Part shown: one piece after another, positions 49,549 to 58,287 of the stretch | How the letters are laid out: each line of letters opens with the position of its first letter | Position numbering within the stretch: the first letter of the stretch is position 1 | Source: Heliomicrobium undosum | Lineage (GTDB): Bacteria; Bacillota; Desulfitobacteriia; Heliobacteriales; Heliobacteriaceae | Direction: 5' to 3' | NCBI RefSeq assembly: GCF_009877425.1 | Contig: NZ_WXEY01000001.1 | Span: 248,001 to 312,000 of the forward strand | Length of the DNA: 64,000 nt | Notes under the pieces: model-generated | Database searches by the model: none | The model's input: the letters and a program-made list of their open reading frames with translations, nothing else | What the model was told of the DNA's origin: nothing | Position numbers and translations under genes: made by a program

Positions 49549-49725
49549 GGACGGACGTAGCGGATCGCGAGCGATTTGAGCGAAGCGGCGAAAAGCGACT
49601 GCAGCCTGTGGAGCGGTAAGGGCGCCACGGTTCACATGCAGAAAAGCCCAGAGGTTTGGCGCCCGAGCGGAACAGGCAAAGGAGCCGCCGCGGAGCTCTT
49701 AGCGAGCGATCCGCTACGTCCGTCC
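49549..49725. repeat. Nested inverted-repeat element (REP/MITE-like)
   Basis: Perfect 20-base inverted arms (49549-49568 and 49706-49725) enclose a second inverted pair, GGGCGCCA (49620-49627) and TGGCGCCC (49657-49664), nearly concentric with the first. The arms contain runs such as GCGAGCGAT and GCGAAGCGGCG. There is no coding capacity. Size and symmetry resemble a non-autonomous mobile element or a large extragenic palindrome; no target-site duplication was recognised. Confidence 0.6.
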
Positions 49726-49727
49726 CC

Positions 49728-50858
49728 CTAATCGAGCCGTTTCCGAAACCGCCTCAAAGACACGACAAACAAGAACACTGTAAAAGCCGCCAGGGAAAGG
49801 ACCTCCCGGTACAACTCCCCCATCCCTATCTCCTTCAGGAAGATGCCGCGCAGGATCACCAAAAAGTCCGTCAAGGGAATGAAGTTGCCCAGGATGCGGA
49901 TCGGAGCAGGCATCGTTTCGCGAGGGAAGACAAAGCCGGAGAGGAGGATGCTCGGCAGGATGAAGGCAAAGGCCATCTGCATCGCCTGCAACTGGTTGTC
50001 GCTGAAGGTCGACATGAGCATGCCGATACTGAGGGACGTCAGGATAAATAAAAAAGCCAGTCCAAACAGCAAGGGAAGGCTCCCCCGGACCGGAACAGAG
50101 AACCATGCGCTCCCAGCGATCAGGACGAGTGTAAAAGAGATCATGCCAACGATGACGTAAGGGCAGAGTTTGCCCAGGATCAGTTCGGCAGGACGGACCG
50201 GCGTGACGATCAACTGTTCCATCGTGCCCCGTTCCTTTTCCCGAACGAGGGCGAAGGCGGTCAACGTCATCGTCACGTTCTGCATGATTAGACCGATCAG
50301 AGCAGGAATCGTGAAAAAGTGAGTTTTCAACTCCTGATTATACCAGATTCCAATCCGTGCTTCCAAGGGAAAAGACGGCGAAGGAGCTAGTTCTTTCTGG
50401 CGCAACATCTGCGCGCCGCGAGCCTGCACGAGTGATTGCGCCACCTGCATGGCCTGGCGAGTCGACTGGGGCTCCGTCCCATCGAGCAGCACTTGAATTG
50501 TCGCCAGCCGTCCGGCTTGCAAATTGGCGGCAAAATCAGGCGGGATGATCAAGGCCACACGGCTCCGTCCGGTGGCCAGCGACTGGCCTACATCACCGTA
50601 ACCTCCAGCGATCTCTTTCAATTGGAAATAGGTGGTGTTGACAAAGGCTTGCAACAGTTCCCTGCTTTCTGCGCTGCGGCACTGATCCCAGACGACTGTC
50701 GGCAAGCACCGCACATCGGGATTGACGCCGTAGCCGAAGATGAAGAGCATCATCACGGGGATGCCGGCCGCCATAGCAAGACTGGGCCGATCCCGCCAGA
50801 GATGGAGGAACTCCTTGCGAAGGACAGACCAAAAGGGCGCCCAGCGTATACCTCTCAA
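49728..50858 (-). CDS. ABC-2-type transporter permease (YbhR/DrrB-like)
   Basis: About 376 residues: an N-terminal helix, a large extracytoplasmic domain (DVRCLPTVVWDQCRSAESRELLQAFVNTTYF through the Q-rich middle), then five to six helices. The ABC-2 signature ALVREKERGTMEQLIVTPVRPAELILGKLCPYV lies near residue 240. This is the architecture of YbhR/YhhJ efflux permeases. The start is uncertain: a TTG at 50858 follows AAAGGAG by 14 bases and gives the usual length. It lies 56 bases downstream of an HlyD gene, and no ATPase gene adjoins. Confidence 0.86.
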   Translation of the reverse strand: MRGIRWAPFWSVLRKEFLHLWRDRPSLAMAAGIPVMMLFIFGYGVNPDVRCLPTVVWDQCRSAESRELLQAFVNTTYFQLKEIAGGYGDVGQSLATGRSRVALIIPPDFAANLQAGRLATIQVLLDGTEPQSTRQAMQVAQSLVQARGAQMLRQKELAPSPSFPLEARIGIWYNQELKTHFFTIPALIGLIMQNVTMTLTAFALVREKERGTMEQLIVTPVRPAELILGKLCPYVIVGMISFTLVLIAGSAWFSVPVRGSLPLLFGLAFLFILTSLSIGMLMSTFSDNQLQAMQMAFAFILPSILLSGFVFPRETMPAPIRILGNFIPLTDFLVILRGIFLKEIGMGELYREVLSLAAFTVFLFVVSLRRFRKRLD

Positions 50859-50914
50859 CGTGTGACGGGCAACTCCTTTCTCGGGGGTGTGACCCGCTAA
50901 GTGTGGTCTTCGCT

Positions 50915-51718
50915 TCAATTTTCCCCGTCGCCTAGCTCCACCTGGACAGACATTCCCGGCCGCAGCCGCTCCCAACCTTCTCGGATCGCGATCTTTACAG
51001 CGAAGACGCGATCACTGTGGTTGCCTGAGCCGCCACCGATGAAAGGGGAAAACTCCTCCTGATCACTAACCTGTTCGACCGTTCCAGAAAAAGTCTCCTT
51101 CCCCTCGTTCAGGCGGACCTTCCCTCCCGGAGTAAACTGGGGCAACGCCTCTGCCGGGACGTAGATGCGCACCTTCAGATCCTGCCGGTCGATGAGGGTG
51201 GCTATCGGCGCGCCAGGCCCTAGCGCCTGCCCCGGATGGACGTGGATGCGCTGCACCGTTCCTCCCCGTCCGGCGCGAACAGTATGGCGATCCCGTTCTA
51301 AGCGGGCCAAATCCAGGAAATGTTCCGCTTGAGCGACCTGGGCCGCGAAAAGCGCCGGTGAGGCAGCGCGTCCAAGCGCAGCGTCGCCAGCATCGCCATT
51401 CCCGCCAGAAGCCCGCGCCAATGCCAGGGCGGCCTCGGCTTGCCGGACGCGCAGTTCGGCATAGGTCTCATCCATCTGAGCGACCACATCCCCTCCCGAC
51501 AGCGTGTCGCCTTCTCGCACAGAAAGACTTTGCATCCGCCCGGCCACTTCCGCTGCCACGGTAAACGCATAGGCCTCTACAAAACCGGAGTAACGGATTG
51601 GAGACGGATCGATGCGGCTCAGCCAAGACAAGCGCTGTTCAGGCAAGTCAGGCAGAAAGGCTGCGGCGCCCAGAAGAGACGTCAATGCCAAGGAAATGAT
51701 CGCTTTTTTCGCCCGCAC
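50915..51718 (-). CDS. HlyD-family periplasmic adaptor/membrane-fusion protein
   Basis: A 267-residue protein with an N-terminal anchor helix, a biotinyl/lipoyl half-motif (AAEVAGRMQSLSVREGDTLSGGDVVAQMD), a short coiled-coil (ELRVRQAEAALALARAS...VAQAEHFLDLARLERDR), the second lipoyl half (VRAGRGGTVQRIHVHPGQALGPGAPIATLID) and a barrel domain. It matches the YbhG type that joins an ABC-2 exporter. It starts at a GTG with GGAAGGG upstream and is co-directional with the permease gene. Confidence 0.88.
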   Translation of the reverse strand: MRAKKAIISLALTSLLGAAAFLPDLPEQRLSWLSRIDPSPIRYSGFVEAYAFTVAAEVAGRMQSLSVREGDTLSGGDVVAQMDETYAELRVRQAEAALALARASGGNGDAGDAALGRAASPALFAAQVAQAEHFLDLARLERDRHTVRAGRGGTVQRIHVHPGQALGPGAPIATLIDRQDLKVRIYVPAEALPQFTPGGKVRLNEGKETFSGTVEQVSDQEEFSPFIGGGSGNHSDRVFAVKIAIREGWERLRPGMSVQVELGDGEN

Positions 51719-51898
51719 TCTCTACACCCTTCCGATTTTTTAACCTGCCTCCCATTTTTTTCGCCGCCTCCTGCTTCCTCCGATTCCTCGATTGTTTCCG
51801 CTTACTCTGGTTTTACCGTTTAGTCCGGTTTTTCTGCCTACTTCGCTTTCCGTTTTCTCGCTCCATTTATTTTGTCCGTGAACCCATCGTAAAATCGA
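51719..51898. other. Gene-free stretch upstream of the HlyD gene
   Basis: About 180 bases with a pyrimidine-rich, repetitive look (recurring TTCCTCC, TTTCCG and GGTTTT). No gene, promoter or binding site could be identified with confidence, although the HlyD promoter should be here. Confidence 0.3.
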
Positions 51899-51936
51899 AC
51901 AAAAAAGCCACAACGGCACATTGACCGTAGTGGCTA
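51899..51936 (-). terminator. Terminator of the copper-amine-oxidase-N-domain gene
   Basis: AGCCAC-A-ACGG pairs with CCGT-A-GTGGCT around an eight-base loop. On the minus strand TTTTTTGTTCG follows. Confidence 0.88.
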
Positions 51937-51991
51937 TCCCCATGACTCGCCGGCAATCAGTTGTCGTCACGATCCGCTGATGTAGAACGTT

Positions 51992-52900
51992 TCAACTCAA
52001 CGCGCCCACACGCCGTTCCTGAATCTTGAAGGCCCCCTTTCCGTCAGGCCGGAGGACATAGGTCACCTTCTGGCCCAAAAAGCCGAACTTCCCCGGTCCC
52101 GGCAGATACCCCTCCACAAGAACCTCCTCGGGCATCCGGCTAGCGATGCGCCAACTATGGACCGTCGTCGCGTCGATGACCACACCATCTCCCGGTCTGC
52201 TCGCAACCGCCGACTCTTTGCCGGCATACCGGCTCTCCCATAAGCTATGAACGTTGTCGTGTGACCAGTAGGCGCCGAGGAATCGCTGCAGATCCTCCTC
52301 GCGGCGCATGGACGGGGGCGGTTGCAGGCCCCGTTCCTTGAGCAGTTTCGTGTTTTCCTTCGCCGCCGCCCGCATCCAGAGGATCTCCGCCCACCGGGTA
52401 AAAGCCACATAATCCTCATCGCGCCAGGGCGCGCCGCCCCGTAAAAAGCCAGTTGCCGTTTCCCGGTCCCAAACCCATCCGTCGCCCAGGTGGCGCGCAA
52501 GCCAGTAGACGGACACCAGCATGCGGTTATCCTCGATTTTGCCGGAAGCACGGGTGCCTCGTTCCCAGGGCCACCATTTTTGATTCAGCGGCGCCGCCTG
52601 CACCTCCAGGAGAAGGTTGTCGCGCCGGATGACGGCTTTTCGGGTTTTATTGTCATAGGTGACATCAGCCCCCAGCGCCTCCGCCAGCGGGCGAACTGGC
52701 GCCAGGATATAGCCGCGCTCAATGCGGGGCTGGGGGGCGAATTCCATCGGCAACCCGTTCAGCACGATGACAGGCCGCCTTTCTGTGCTCGATCGTCCGG
52801 GAGGCGCAGTCAATTGGGCCTCGCTCCACTCGGAGGAAACCAGAAGCATCAGTGAAAGGATCACAGCCAAGAAAAACATTTTTCTGCCGATCAGTCTCAA
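51992..52900 (-). CDS. Secreted protein with a copper-amine-oxidase N-terminal-like domain
   Basis: About 302 residues. A signal peptide (RKMFFLAVILSLMLLVSSEWSEA) is followed by the stalk domain often called copper amine oxidase N-terminal-like. That domain is recognised by VIVLNGLPMEFAPQPRIERGYILAPVRPLAEALGADVTYDNKTRKAVI. It is found on many clostridial surface proteins and does not imply oxidase activity. The rest (ARHLGDGWVWDRETATGFLRGGAPW, then a helical W-rich part and a GYLPGPGKFGF strand region) is unknown. A TTG at 52900 follows GGGGGA; a GTG five codons upstream is the alternative. Confidence 0.78.
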   Translation of the reverse strand: MRLIGRKMFFLAVILSLMLLVSSEWSEAQLTAPPGRSSTERRPVIVLNGLPMEFAPQPRIERGYILAPVRPLAEALGADVTYDNKTRKAVIRRDNLLLEVQAAPLNQKWWPWERGTRASGKIEDNRMLVSVYWLARHLGDGWVWDRETATGFLRGGAPWRDEDYVAFTRWAEILWMRAAAKENTKLLKERGLQPPPSMRREEDLQRFLGAYWSHDNVHSLWESRYAGKESAVASRPGDGVVIDATTVHSWRIASRMPEEVLVEGYLPGPGKFGFLGQKVTYVLRPDGKGAFKIQERRVGALS

Positions 52901-53029
52901 ATGTATTTCCCCCACCGGCTCAATTAGATAACAGACAAGCTCAGTGTATTATACGCCGTCACCTGGTATATTATTCCATTTACCTGTTTTTTTATGAAAA
53001 ACCAATTTCATCGTCGTTGTGACTGCAGA

Positions 53030-53061
53030 AAACGAAAAAACGCCGGCCTCAGCAAGCCGGC
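53030..53061 (-). terminator. Terminator of the MBL-fold hydrolase gene
   Basis: GCCGGC (53042-53047) and GCCGGC (53056-53061) pair across CTCAGCAA. The minus strand continues GTTTTTTCGTTTTC. Confidence 0.82.
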
Positions 53062-53139
53062 AGGTACGCATTCAATGAAGATTTCACTGTAAACAAGGAG
53101 TTATCTTTATTTCATTTCGAGGCAATACACCGTTATCGC

Positions 53140-53931
53140 TCACTGCGTCACACGGATACTCATCCCATCCTCAGCGATAATGAAGCGCGGTTGCGTCAAC
53201 CCGTACTGGGCCATCAACCGCTCATAGCCCTCTCCCTCGGTGAGGTGGACGATCACCACCTGCTTCGGATCCGTCTTCTCCATCAGACGCACCACATCAT
53301 GGAGGGAGGAGTGCTTGCCGGCGGCCTCGTCGGCGCCGTTGCACTCATGGATGAGGCAGTTGGCCCCCAAGCCCACTGTTTCCAGGAGAGGGTTGTAGAC
53401 AGTATCGGCCGAGTAGACCACCTTGATGGGGCTCTTTTCGGGCCCCTCTTTCGATTCATCAAGGAAGGAGACACCCATCGTCGGGATGCCGTGGATAGCC
53501 GGGAAGGTGGAAACCGTCAGCGAACCCTCCCGCAGAGCTTCCGTCTCTTTTTCGTCCAACGGCTGCTCCCGGAATTCGATGGGGAACATGTTCGGTTTCG
53601 TCGTCAATTCAAACAGATCGAGCAGTCCCTGGACGATATTTCTCGCCCCCGCCGGACAATAGATAGGCAGCAATTTTTTTCGCCCGGCCAACCAGAGACT
53701 CTGAATCAGGGCCGGTAGCCCATAGGTGTGATCGGGGTGGCCGTGGGTGATCAGAATGGCGCCCAAGTCCTCCGGTCGAACGCCCGCCTTGACCAATTTG
53801 GGCCAGGGCGCGCCGCCGCAGTCGACCAGATAGGCGTCCCCCGCAGGAAGATACTGCGCCAGGAAAAAGGTGTTCTCCCGGTTGGGGTAACTCAACCCGT
53901 TCCCCGTTCCAAAAAAGGTGATGCGAAACAT
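53140..53931 (-). CDS. MBL-fold metal-dependent hydrolase (RNase Z/arylsulfatase-like branch)
   Basis: A 263-residue metallo-beta-lactamase-fold protein with THGHPDH at residues 62-68 and further metal ligands in AIHGIPTMGV, YSADTVYN, HECNGADE and VIVHLTEGE. The strand order and length match the RNase Z-related branch. It lacks the long exosite arm expected of a tRNA-processing RNase Z, so the substrate is probably a small molecule. AAAGGAG precedes the ATG. It is a single-gene unit with its own terminator. Confidence 0.87.
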   Translation of the reverse strand: MFRITFFGTGNGLSYPNRENTFFLAQYLPAGDAYLVDCGGAPWPKLVKAGVRPEDLGAILITHGHPDHTYGLPALIQSLWLAGRKKLLPIYCPAGARNIVQGLLDLFELTTKPNMFPIEFREQPLDEKETEALREGSLTVSTFPAIHGIPTMGVSFLDESKEGPEKSPIKVVYSADTVYNPLLETVGLGANCLIHECNGADEAAGKHSSLHDVVRLMEKTDPKQVVIVHLTEGEGYERLMAQYGLTQPRFIIAEDGMSIRVTQ

Positions 53932-54130
53932 AGCAGACTCCTTTCAGGCGGCTTCGTCGTTGGCATTATGCATTTACGCATTTGGGCTTTACGGCATCGA
54001 GGATTACGACATCGCGGACATTTCAGGCATTCGGGCTTTTCGGGCATTGGTAGTCTTTCCATTTTCGTGAAAACTAGTGTCGTCTCCTGCTCTTGAAAAG
54101 AAGAGAAAGCGCGCTGAAACGGAAGAGAGA
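53932..54130. other. Gene-free stretch with short imperfect repeats
   Basis: No gene is seen. Between 53964 and 54050 a string of imperfect units with the core GGCATT/GGCATC and GGGCTTT recurs at 10-30 base spacing (for example GGCATTATGCATTTACGCATT and GGGCTTTACGGCATC). Below this lie the divergent promoter regions of the MBL gene and coaX. Confidence 0.35.
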
Positions 54131-54159
54131 TTGCCTTGGGGACAAGTTCCCGCTAGACT
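54131..54159 (+). promoter_or_regulatory. Sigma-A promoter of coaX
   Basis: TTGCCT (54131-54136) and TAGACT (54154-54159) are separated by 17 bases. The leader is about 80 bases. Confidence 0.65.
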
Positions 54160-54244
54160 ATGACCATAGCCTAGCAAAGAAACATCGAACGCCACCGGAC
54201 AACGAAGGAAATGAACGCAACCGGCGACAACGGGAGGAATCAGC

Positions 54245-55057
54245 TTGCTGCTCGTTCTGGATATCGGCAATACGAATATCGTCTGCGCTGTCTTTGACGA
54301 TGATGAACAAAGAGCCTTCTGGCGCCTGGCGACAGACCGCCGCAAAACGGTGGACGAATACCGCATCCTCATGCTGGAGGCCATGGAGGCCAAGCAGATC
54401 GCGACGGGGGACATTGACCGGGTTGCCATCTCCTCTGTCGTCCCCCCTGTCAACCCGATCCTGGTCAAGATGTTCCGCGACTACTGGGGCCTTCAACCCT
54501 TGCTCGTCCAACCGGGCATCAAAACAGGGCTGAACATCAAAATCGATGATCCCCGCGCGCTCGGTCCGGATCGGATCGTCAATGCCGTCGCCGCCTACCA
54601 CATCTACGGCGGTCCAGTGATCATCGTCGATTTGGGAACGGCGACGACCGTCTGCGCCGTCAACGAAAAGGGGGACTTCCTCGGCGGGGTAATCTGCCCA
54701 GGCATCGGCATATCGGTGGAAGCGCTGGTGGCGCATGCGGCCAAACTGCCCCGCGTGGAGATTAACGAACCGGAGCAGGCCATCGGCAAAAACACCGTCG
54801 CCGGCATGCAGTCCGGGATCTACTACGGCTACGTGGGAATGGTGGACGGGCTGGTCCGCCGGTTTAAAAACGAAATGGGGGAATCTTCCGATTCCCCCGT
54901 CAAGGTCGTCGCTACTGGCGGCTTCGGTGAACTGATCGGCCGAGGCTGCGCCACCGTGGACCATATTCATCCCTCATTGACATTGGAGGGCCTGCGGTTA
55001 CTCTATGAACGGAACCGGCCGGCGGCTTTATCGCGGCGCGCCAATACGCCACGGTAA
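54245..55057 (+). CDS. coaX: Type III pantothenate kinase
   Basis: A 270-residue ASKHA-fold kinase with the phosphate loop VLDIGNTNIVCAV at the start, DRIVNAVAAYHIYGGPVIIVDLGTATT with the catalytic Asp, GGVICPGIGISVEALVAHAAKLP and the ADENOSINE motif VATGGFG near the end. CoaX phosphorylates pantothenate, the first step of CoA synthesis, and needs potassium or ammonium. It starts at a TTG behind GGGAGGAATC. CoA supply is of obvious use to the acyl-CoA pathway in this window, but it stands as a separate unit. Confidence 0.95.
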   Translation: MLLVLDIGNTNIVCAVFDDDEQRAFWRLATDRRKTVDEYRILMLEAMEAKQIATGDIDRVAISSVVPPVNPILVKMFRDYWGLQPLLVQPGIKTGLNIKIDDPRALGPDRIVNAVAAYHIYGGPVIIVDLGTATTVCAVNEKGDFLGGVICPGIGISVEALVAHAAKLPRVEINEPEQAIGKNTVAGMQSGIYYGYVGMVDGLVRRFKNEMGESSDSPVKVVATGGFGELIGRGCATVDHIHPSLTLEGLRLLYERNRPAALSRRANTPR

Positions 55058-55098
55058 ACCTCCGAGTCACCCTTCGCCTGTGCCCTGATCCCGATCCG

Positions 55099-56274
55099 TT
55101 AAAACGTTAGCAGCCATAGATCGCCGCCTGCGGATCCGGGGCGAATCAAGCCGACAAAATGGTTGTCACTGTTGATCAAGCGAGCGCCCGCAGCAAAGGA
55201 AAAGACGGACGGGCTCTCGCTGCCCTTCGGGTACACCTTCAACATCGACTTCGGTTCATCCATGACGACCAACTGTCCCTCTGGTCCGACGGCCATCCGG
55301 TCGCGGTGCGCCGTCTCGGGCAGGCGGATGCTCTTCTCCAATTTCTTGCCGTTCCAAACCCACAGTTCCTGTACCTGGTGGCCCGTTCCCTGCCCCAGGT
55401 AGAGGTTGTTTTTGGCGTCCGTGCCGACGAGCAGGTAGTTGAGCGCCTGTCCCGCCGCCGGGGTGGTCAACTGGGTTCCCTTTATCCCCTGCACCAAAGG
55501 CTTGCTGGCGCTGTCTCCGCTCCAGAACTCGGCATAGACCTGCCCCTGCGCGGGGTTCACGCTGAGCCGCTCGACATTCGTTCCGGCGCGAAGGGCAATC
55601 CTCGCGGCGTCATGCTGGATGTCCACCCGGTAGAGTCCCGTCGTCTGGCGGGAGTCGCCCAGGGTCAGGTAGAGCAGGTTCGACTGGGTCGACACGACGG
55701 CCTCCTTGACCTCATCGGCGGCCGTCAACCCGCGAATGCGGGTGGAGAAGATCCGTTGCCCCCCGTCGGCGTTCAAGAAGGAAAACTCCAGTTGCTTGGA
55801 GGAAGGATTGCTGGGCAGGGGACGCTTGTCCACACGGTTCATCGAATCGGCCAACACCTGGTTGGCCGTTTTTCCTTTTGAGGAAGGTGCGGGCAGGGTC
55901 ACCGGCGCCGCTGACTGCTCCGTGATCAGCAGGAGGCGGTTGCGGTCGTTCAGCCACTGCACCAGGGCCACCCGCTGGCCGGGAGGCATCTTTTCACTGT
56001 AAAAGGGCCGCTCCTCATCAATATCCCAGACGGTGAAACCGTCGCCGTCGTTCCAGACCAGGTACTCCCCCTTATGGGACAGGGAGAACTGCCGCGCCCG
56101 CTCCAGCGGCGCGTTCACCTTGACCTGCCGCCACTGGCTTTTTGCGGCCGGCACATGGTGATCATCGGGGTTGACGGCCTGAGCCGCCCAGTGTTCCAGC
56201 AACCAAAAGACGCCGCCTTGCAGGAGGACAGCCACGAGGACCATCGCGCCGATGGCTTTGATGGTTTTACGCAT
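55099..56274 (-). CDS. Membrane-anchored beta-propeller-like protein of unknown function
   Basis: A 391-residue protein with one N-terminal helix (AIGAMVLVAVLLQGGVFWLLE) and a long extracytoplasmic region made of repeating four-strand units (FSLSHKGEYLVWNDGDGFTVWDID; LVQWLNDRNRLLLITEQ; NYLLVGTDAKNNLYLGQG; HRDRMAVGPEGQLVVMDEPKSMLKVYP), as in WD40/NHL propellers. No catalytic motif is seen. It begins 3 bases after the phosphodiester-glycosidase gene and is surely co-transcribed. The pair may act on surface polysaccharide, with this protein as binding partner. Confidence 0.7.
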   Translation of the reverse strand: MRKTIKAIGAMVLVAVLLQGGVFWLLEHWAAQAVNPDDHHVPAAKSQWRQVKVNAPLERARQFSLSHKGEYLVWNDGDGFTVWDIDEERPFYSEKMPPGQRVALVQWLNDRNRLLLITEQSAAPVTLPAPSSKGKTANQVLADSMNRVDKRPLPSNPSSKQLEFSFLNADGGQRIFSTRIRGLTAADEVKEAVVSTQSNLLYLTLGDSRQTTGLYRVDIQHDAARIALRAGTNVERLSVNPAQGQVYAEFWSGDSASKPLVQGIKGTQLTTPAAGQALNYLLVGTDAKNNLYLGQGTGHQVQELWVWNGKKLEKSIRLPETAHRDRMAVGPEGQLVVMDEPKSMLKVYPKGSESPSVFSFAAGARLINSDNHFVGLIRPGSAGGDLWLLTF

Positions 56275-56277
56275 TCC

Positions 56278-57261
56278 TCATATTCCTCCCTTGGACTGCT
56301 TCGCAGGCAAGACGACGAAGCTTGTGGGGATGTAGCGGATACCGAATACGCTCGACGGCTGGTTGATCACCTTGCCGTTGTAGACCATCGTCGTCGAGGC
56401 GCCGCCGTCAAGGTTGCCGGCCGTCACGGCGCCGTATTTGATCAACAGGTCCTGCAGTTCCCGCAACGTAGCGCCGATGGAACCGATCTGGCGGCCGTCG
56501 ATGACGACCATGATGATGGCGCCGTCGGCCCGCTGGCCGATGCCGGTCCGGGGCGCCACGCCCCAGCCGCCGTCGCCGGAGGTGATCGTCGGCTTGCCGT
56601 TGACGACGAGGGGCGGACCGAAAGTGACCACCTCGCCGATATCCATGCTGCGCAGTTCCCGCGCCGAATAGCGGCCCACGATCATCTGGCCCTTCTTGGT
56701 GATGCCGATGATGTTTTCTTTCTGATCCTCATCGATGACAGAGATGAACTGGCCCCGGCTGACGGTGACCCCGTCAGGATAGGCGCCGTTTCCCTGGCCG
56801 TTCGGGTCGATGAAGCCGCCGCCGTTGACAGCCGCCACCGCCCCTTCGCGCTGGGCCATCTCGGGAACGGTCTCCCCGGCTTCCCCCAGCTTCGACGAGA
56901 CAGCCACTTTGATCCGCAGCGGGTCGTGGACGATCATCACCTTGCCGGTGAAGCGATATCCCTGGATATCCTCCACCTCAATGCGGTCAGAGCCCTTGTT
57001 GTTGGTGTTGGCCACCGTGAATCCGCTTAGCAGGGTCGTGCGGATGTCCTCTGCCTCCGACCGGCCCAGGATCTCCCTGATGCGTTCGTTCGATAAAAAC
57101 CACTCGGCCACAAAACCGTGGCGCGACGTCATGATGGAACCGACCACCATCTGCCGCAACGATGGAACGGGACCGTAGAACACGAGCAACGGTCCCATGA
57201 TCACGCCCACCATGAGATTGATGACGATGAAGAGGGCAGTATTTTTGAAAATTGATTTCAA
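56278..57261 (-). CDS. Phosphodiester glycosidase family protein (NAGPA-type)
   Basis: A 327-residue membrane-anchored protein: a signal/anchor helix, then the NAGPA (DUF2233) fold with REGAVAAVNGGGFID, VVTFGPPLVVNGKPT, RTGIGQRADGAIIMVVIDGR and TAGNLDGGASTTMVYNG. Members remove N-acetylglucosamine or related sugars from phosphodiesters on exopolysaccharides or modify teichoic acid. Length and motif order are normal. The ATG has GGGGGGACC upstream. It is the first gene of a two-gene operon. Confidence 0.88.
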   Translation of the reverse strand: MKSIFKNTALFIVINLMVGVIMGPLLVFYGPVPSLRQMVVGSIMTSRHGFVAEWFLSNERIREILGRSEAEDIRTTLLSGFTVANTNNKGSDRIEVEDIQGYRFTGKVMIVHDPLRIKVAVSSKLGEAGETVPEMAQREGAVAAVNGGGFIDPNGQGNGAYPDGVTVSRGQFISVIDEDQKENIIGITKKGQMIVGRYSARELRSMDIGEVVTFGPPLVVNGKPTITSGDGGWGVAPRTGIGQRADGAIIMVVIDGRQIGSIGATLRELQDLLIKYGAVTAGNLDGGASTTMVYNGKVINQPSSVFGIRYIPTSFVVLPAKQSKGGI

Positions 57262-57340
57262 CCAGGTCCCCCCCGCAAATCACACAGGCTTTTCCACATC
57301 TAGATTATACGTTTCGCCGCTGGGACGGGCAATGGCAAAA

Positions 57341-58117
57341 TTAGTACAGATCCACCCGCCGATCGGCAAAGACGGTCATCTTCCGGCGAACCCGCTCGAC
57401 CTTGTCCCTGTCGATCTCCGCCCAGATCCAGCCTTCCTCCTCGCCGGCCTCGACGGCGAGGACTCCCCAGGGGTCGATGACCATGGAATGGCCGGCAAAA
57501 GCCACGCCTTGTTCATCCCTGCCGGTGCGGTTACAGGCGATGACATAGCACTGGTTTTCGATCGCCCGCGCCTGCAAGAGAATGCGCCAGTGGTCAAGGC
57601 GGGATAGGGGCCACTGGGCAGGAATGAAAAGGATCTCGCATCCCGCCAGCACGGTCTTGCGGATCCATTCCGGAAACCGCAGATCATAGCAGATCACAGC
57701 GCCGCAGGGAACCTCCCCGATGCCAAAGTTGCCGGCGGCGGAACCGGCGGACAGGTAGCGGTCCTCCCCCATCAGGCCGAAGAGGTGCGCTTTTTCATAG
57801 GAAAGGATCCGCTCCCCTTCCGGGGTATAGGCATAGAGGGTGTTGGCGTAACGTCCATCTACACCGACGGGGGAGGAACCGCCGACGATCGTCGCTCCCG
57901 TCTCCTTGGCCCAACCGGCGAGCAGGGCGCCGAATGGTTCGCCGTCATCAGCCAATGCGGCCAGGTTGACCAAATCATAACCTGTCGTCCACATCTCCGG
58001 AAGTACCAGCACATCTGGACACTGTTCTCGGGCCTCTGCCATATACCGCGTTACCGTCTCTACATTCGCCTTTCGATCGCCGCTGCGTACGTTGAACTGT
58101 AAAAGTCCGACTTTCAA
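57341..58117 (-). CDS. Nitrilase-superfamily amidase (omega-amidase-like)
   Basis: A 258-residue carbon-nitrogen hydrolase with the complete triad: Glu in VLPEMWTTGY, Lys in YEKAHLFGLMGE and Cys in GAVICYDLRFPE, plus the second Glu region. The H-L-F-G-L-M-G-E signature and the PEMWTTGYDL pattern fit the YafV/Nit2 group, which hydrolyse 2-oxoglutaramate and related amides. The TTG at 58117 follows GGGAGGAAG; the frame extends five codons further. It may serve metabolite repair. Confidence 0.88.
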   Translation of the reverse strand: MKVGLLQFNVRSGDRKANVETVTRYMAEAREQCPDVLVLPEMWTTGYDLVNLAALADDGEPFGALLAGWAKETGATIVGGSSPVGVDGRYANTLYAYTPEGERILSYEKAHLFGLMGEDRYLSAGSAAGNFGIGEVPCGAVICYDLRFPEWIRKTVLAGCEILFIPAQWPLSRLDHWRILLQARAIENQCYVIACNRTGRDEQGVAFAGHSMVIDPWGVLAVEAGEEEGWIWAEIDRDKVERVRRKMTVFADRRVDLY

Positions 58118-58287
58118 GTGGCTTCCTCCCAACTATTCACATTATCCACAGATTTATCAACAGTTTTTTCCAAATAATCTGGCGGTTGGCAGATAACCGA
58201 GAGATAGCATGACGAAAGACGCTATGATTTTACTTTTTTTGGAATTTATATGCCCTTTTACCCACCATTATACCATGACGGCACTTT

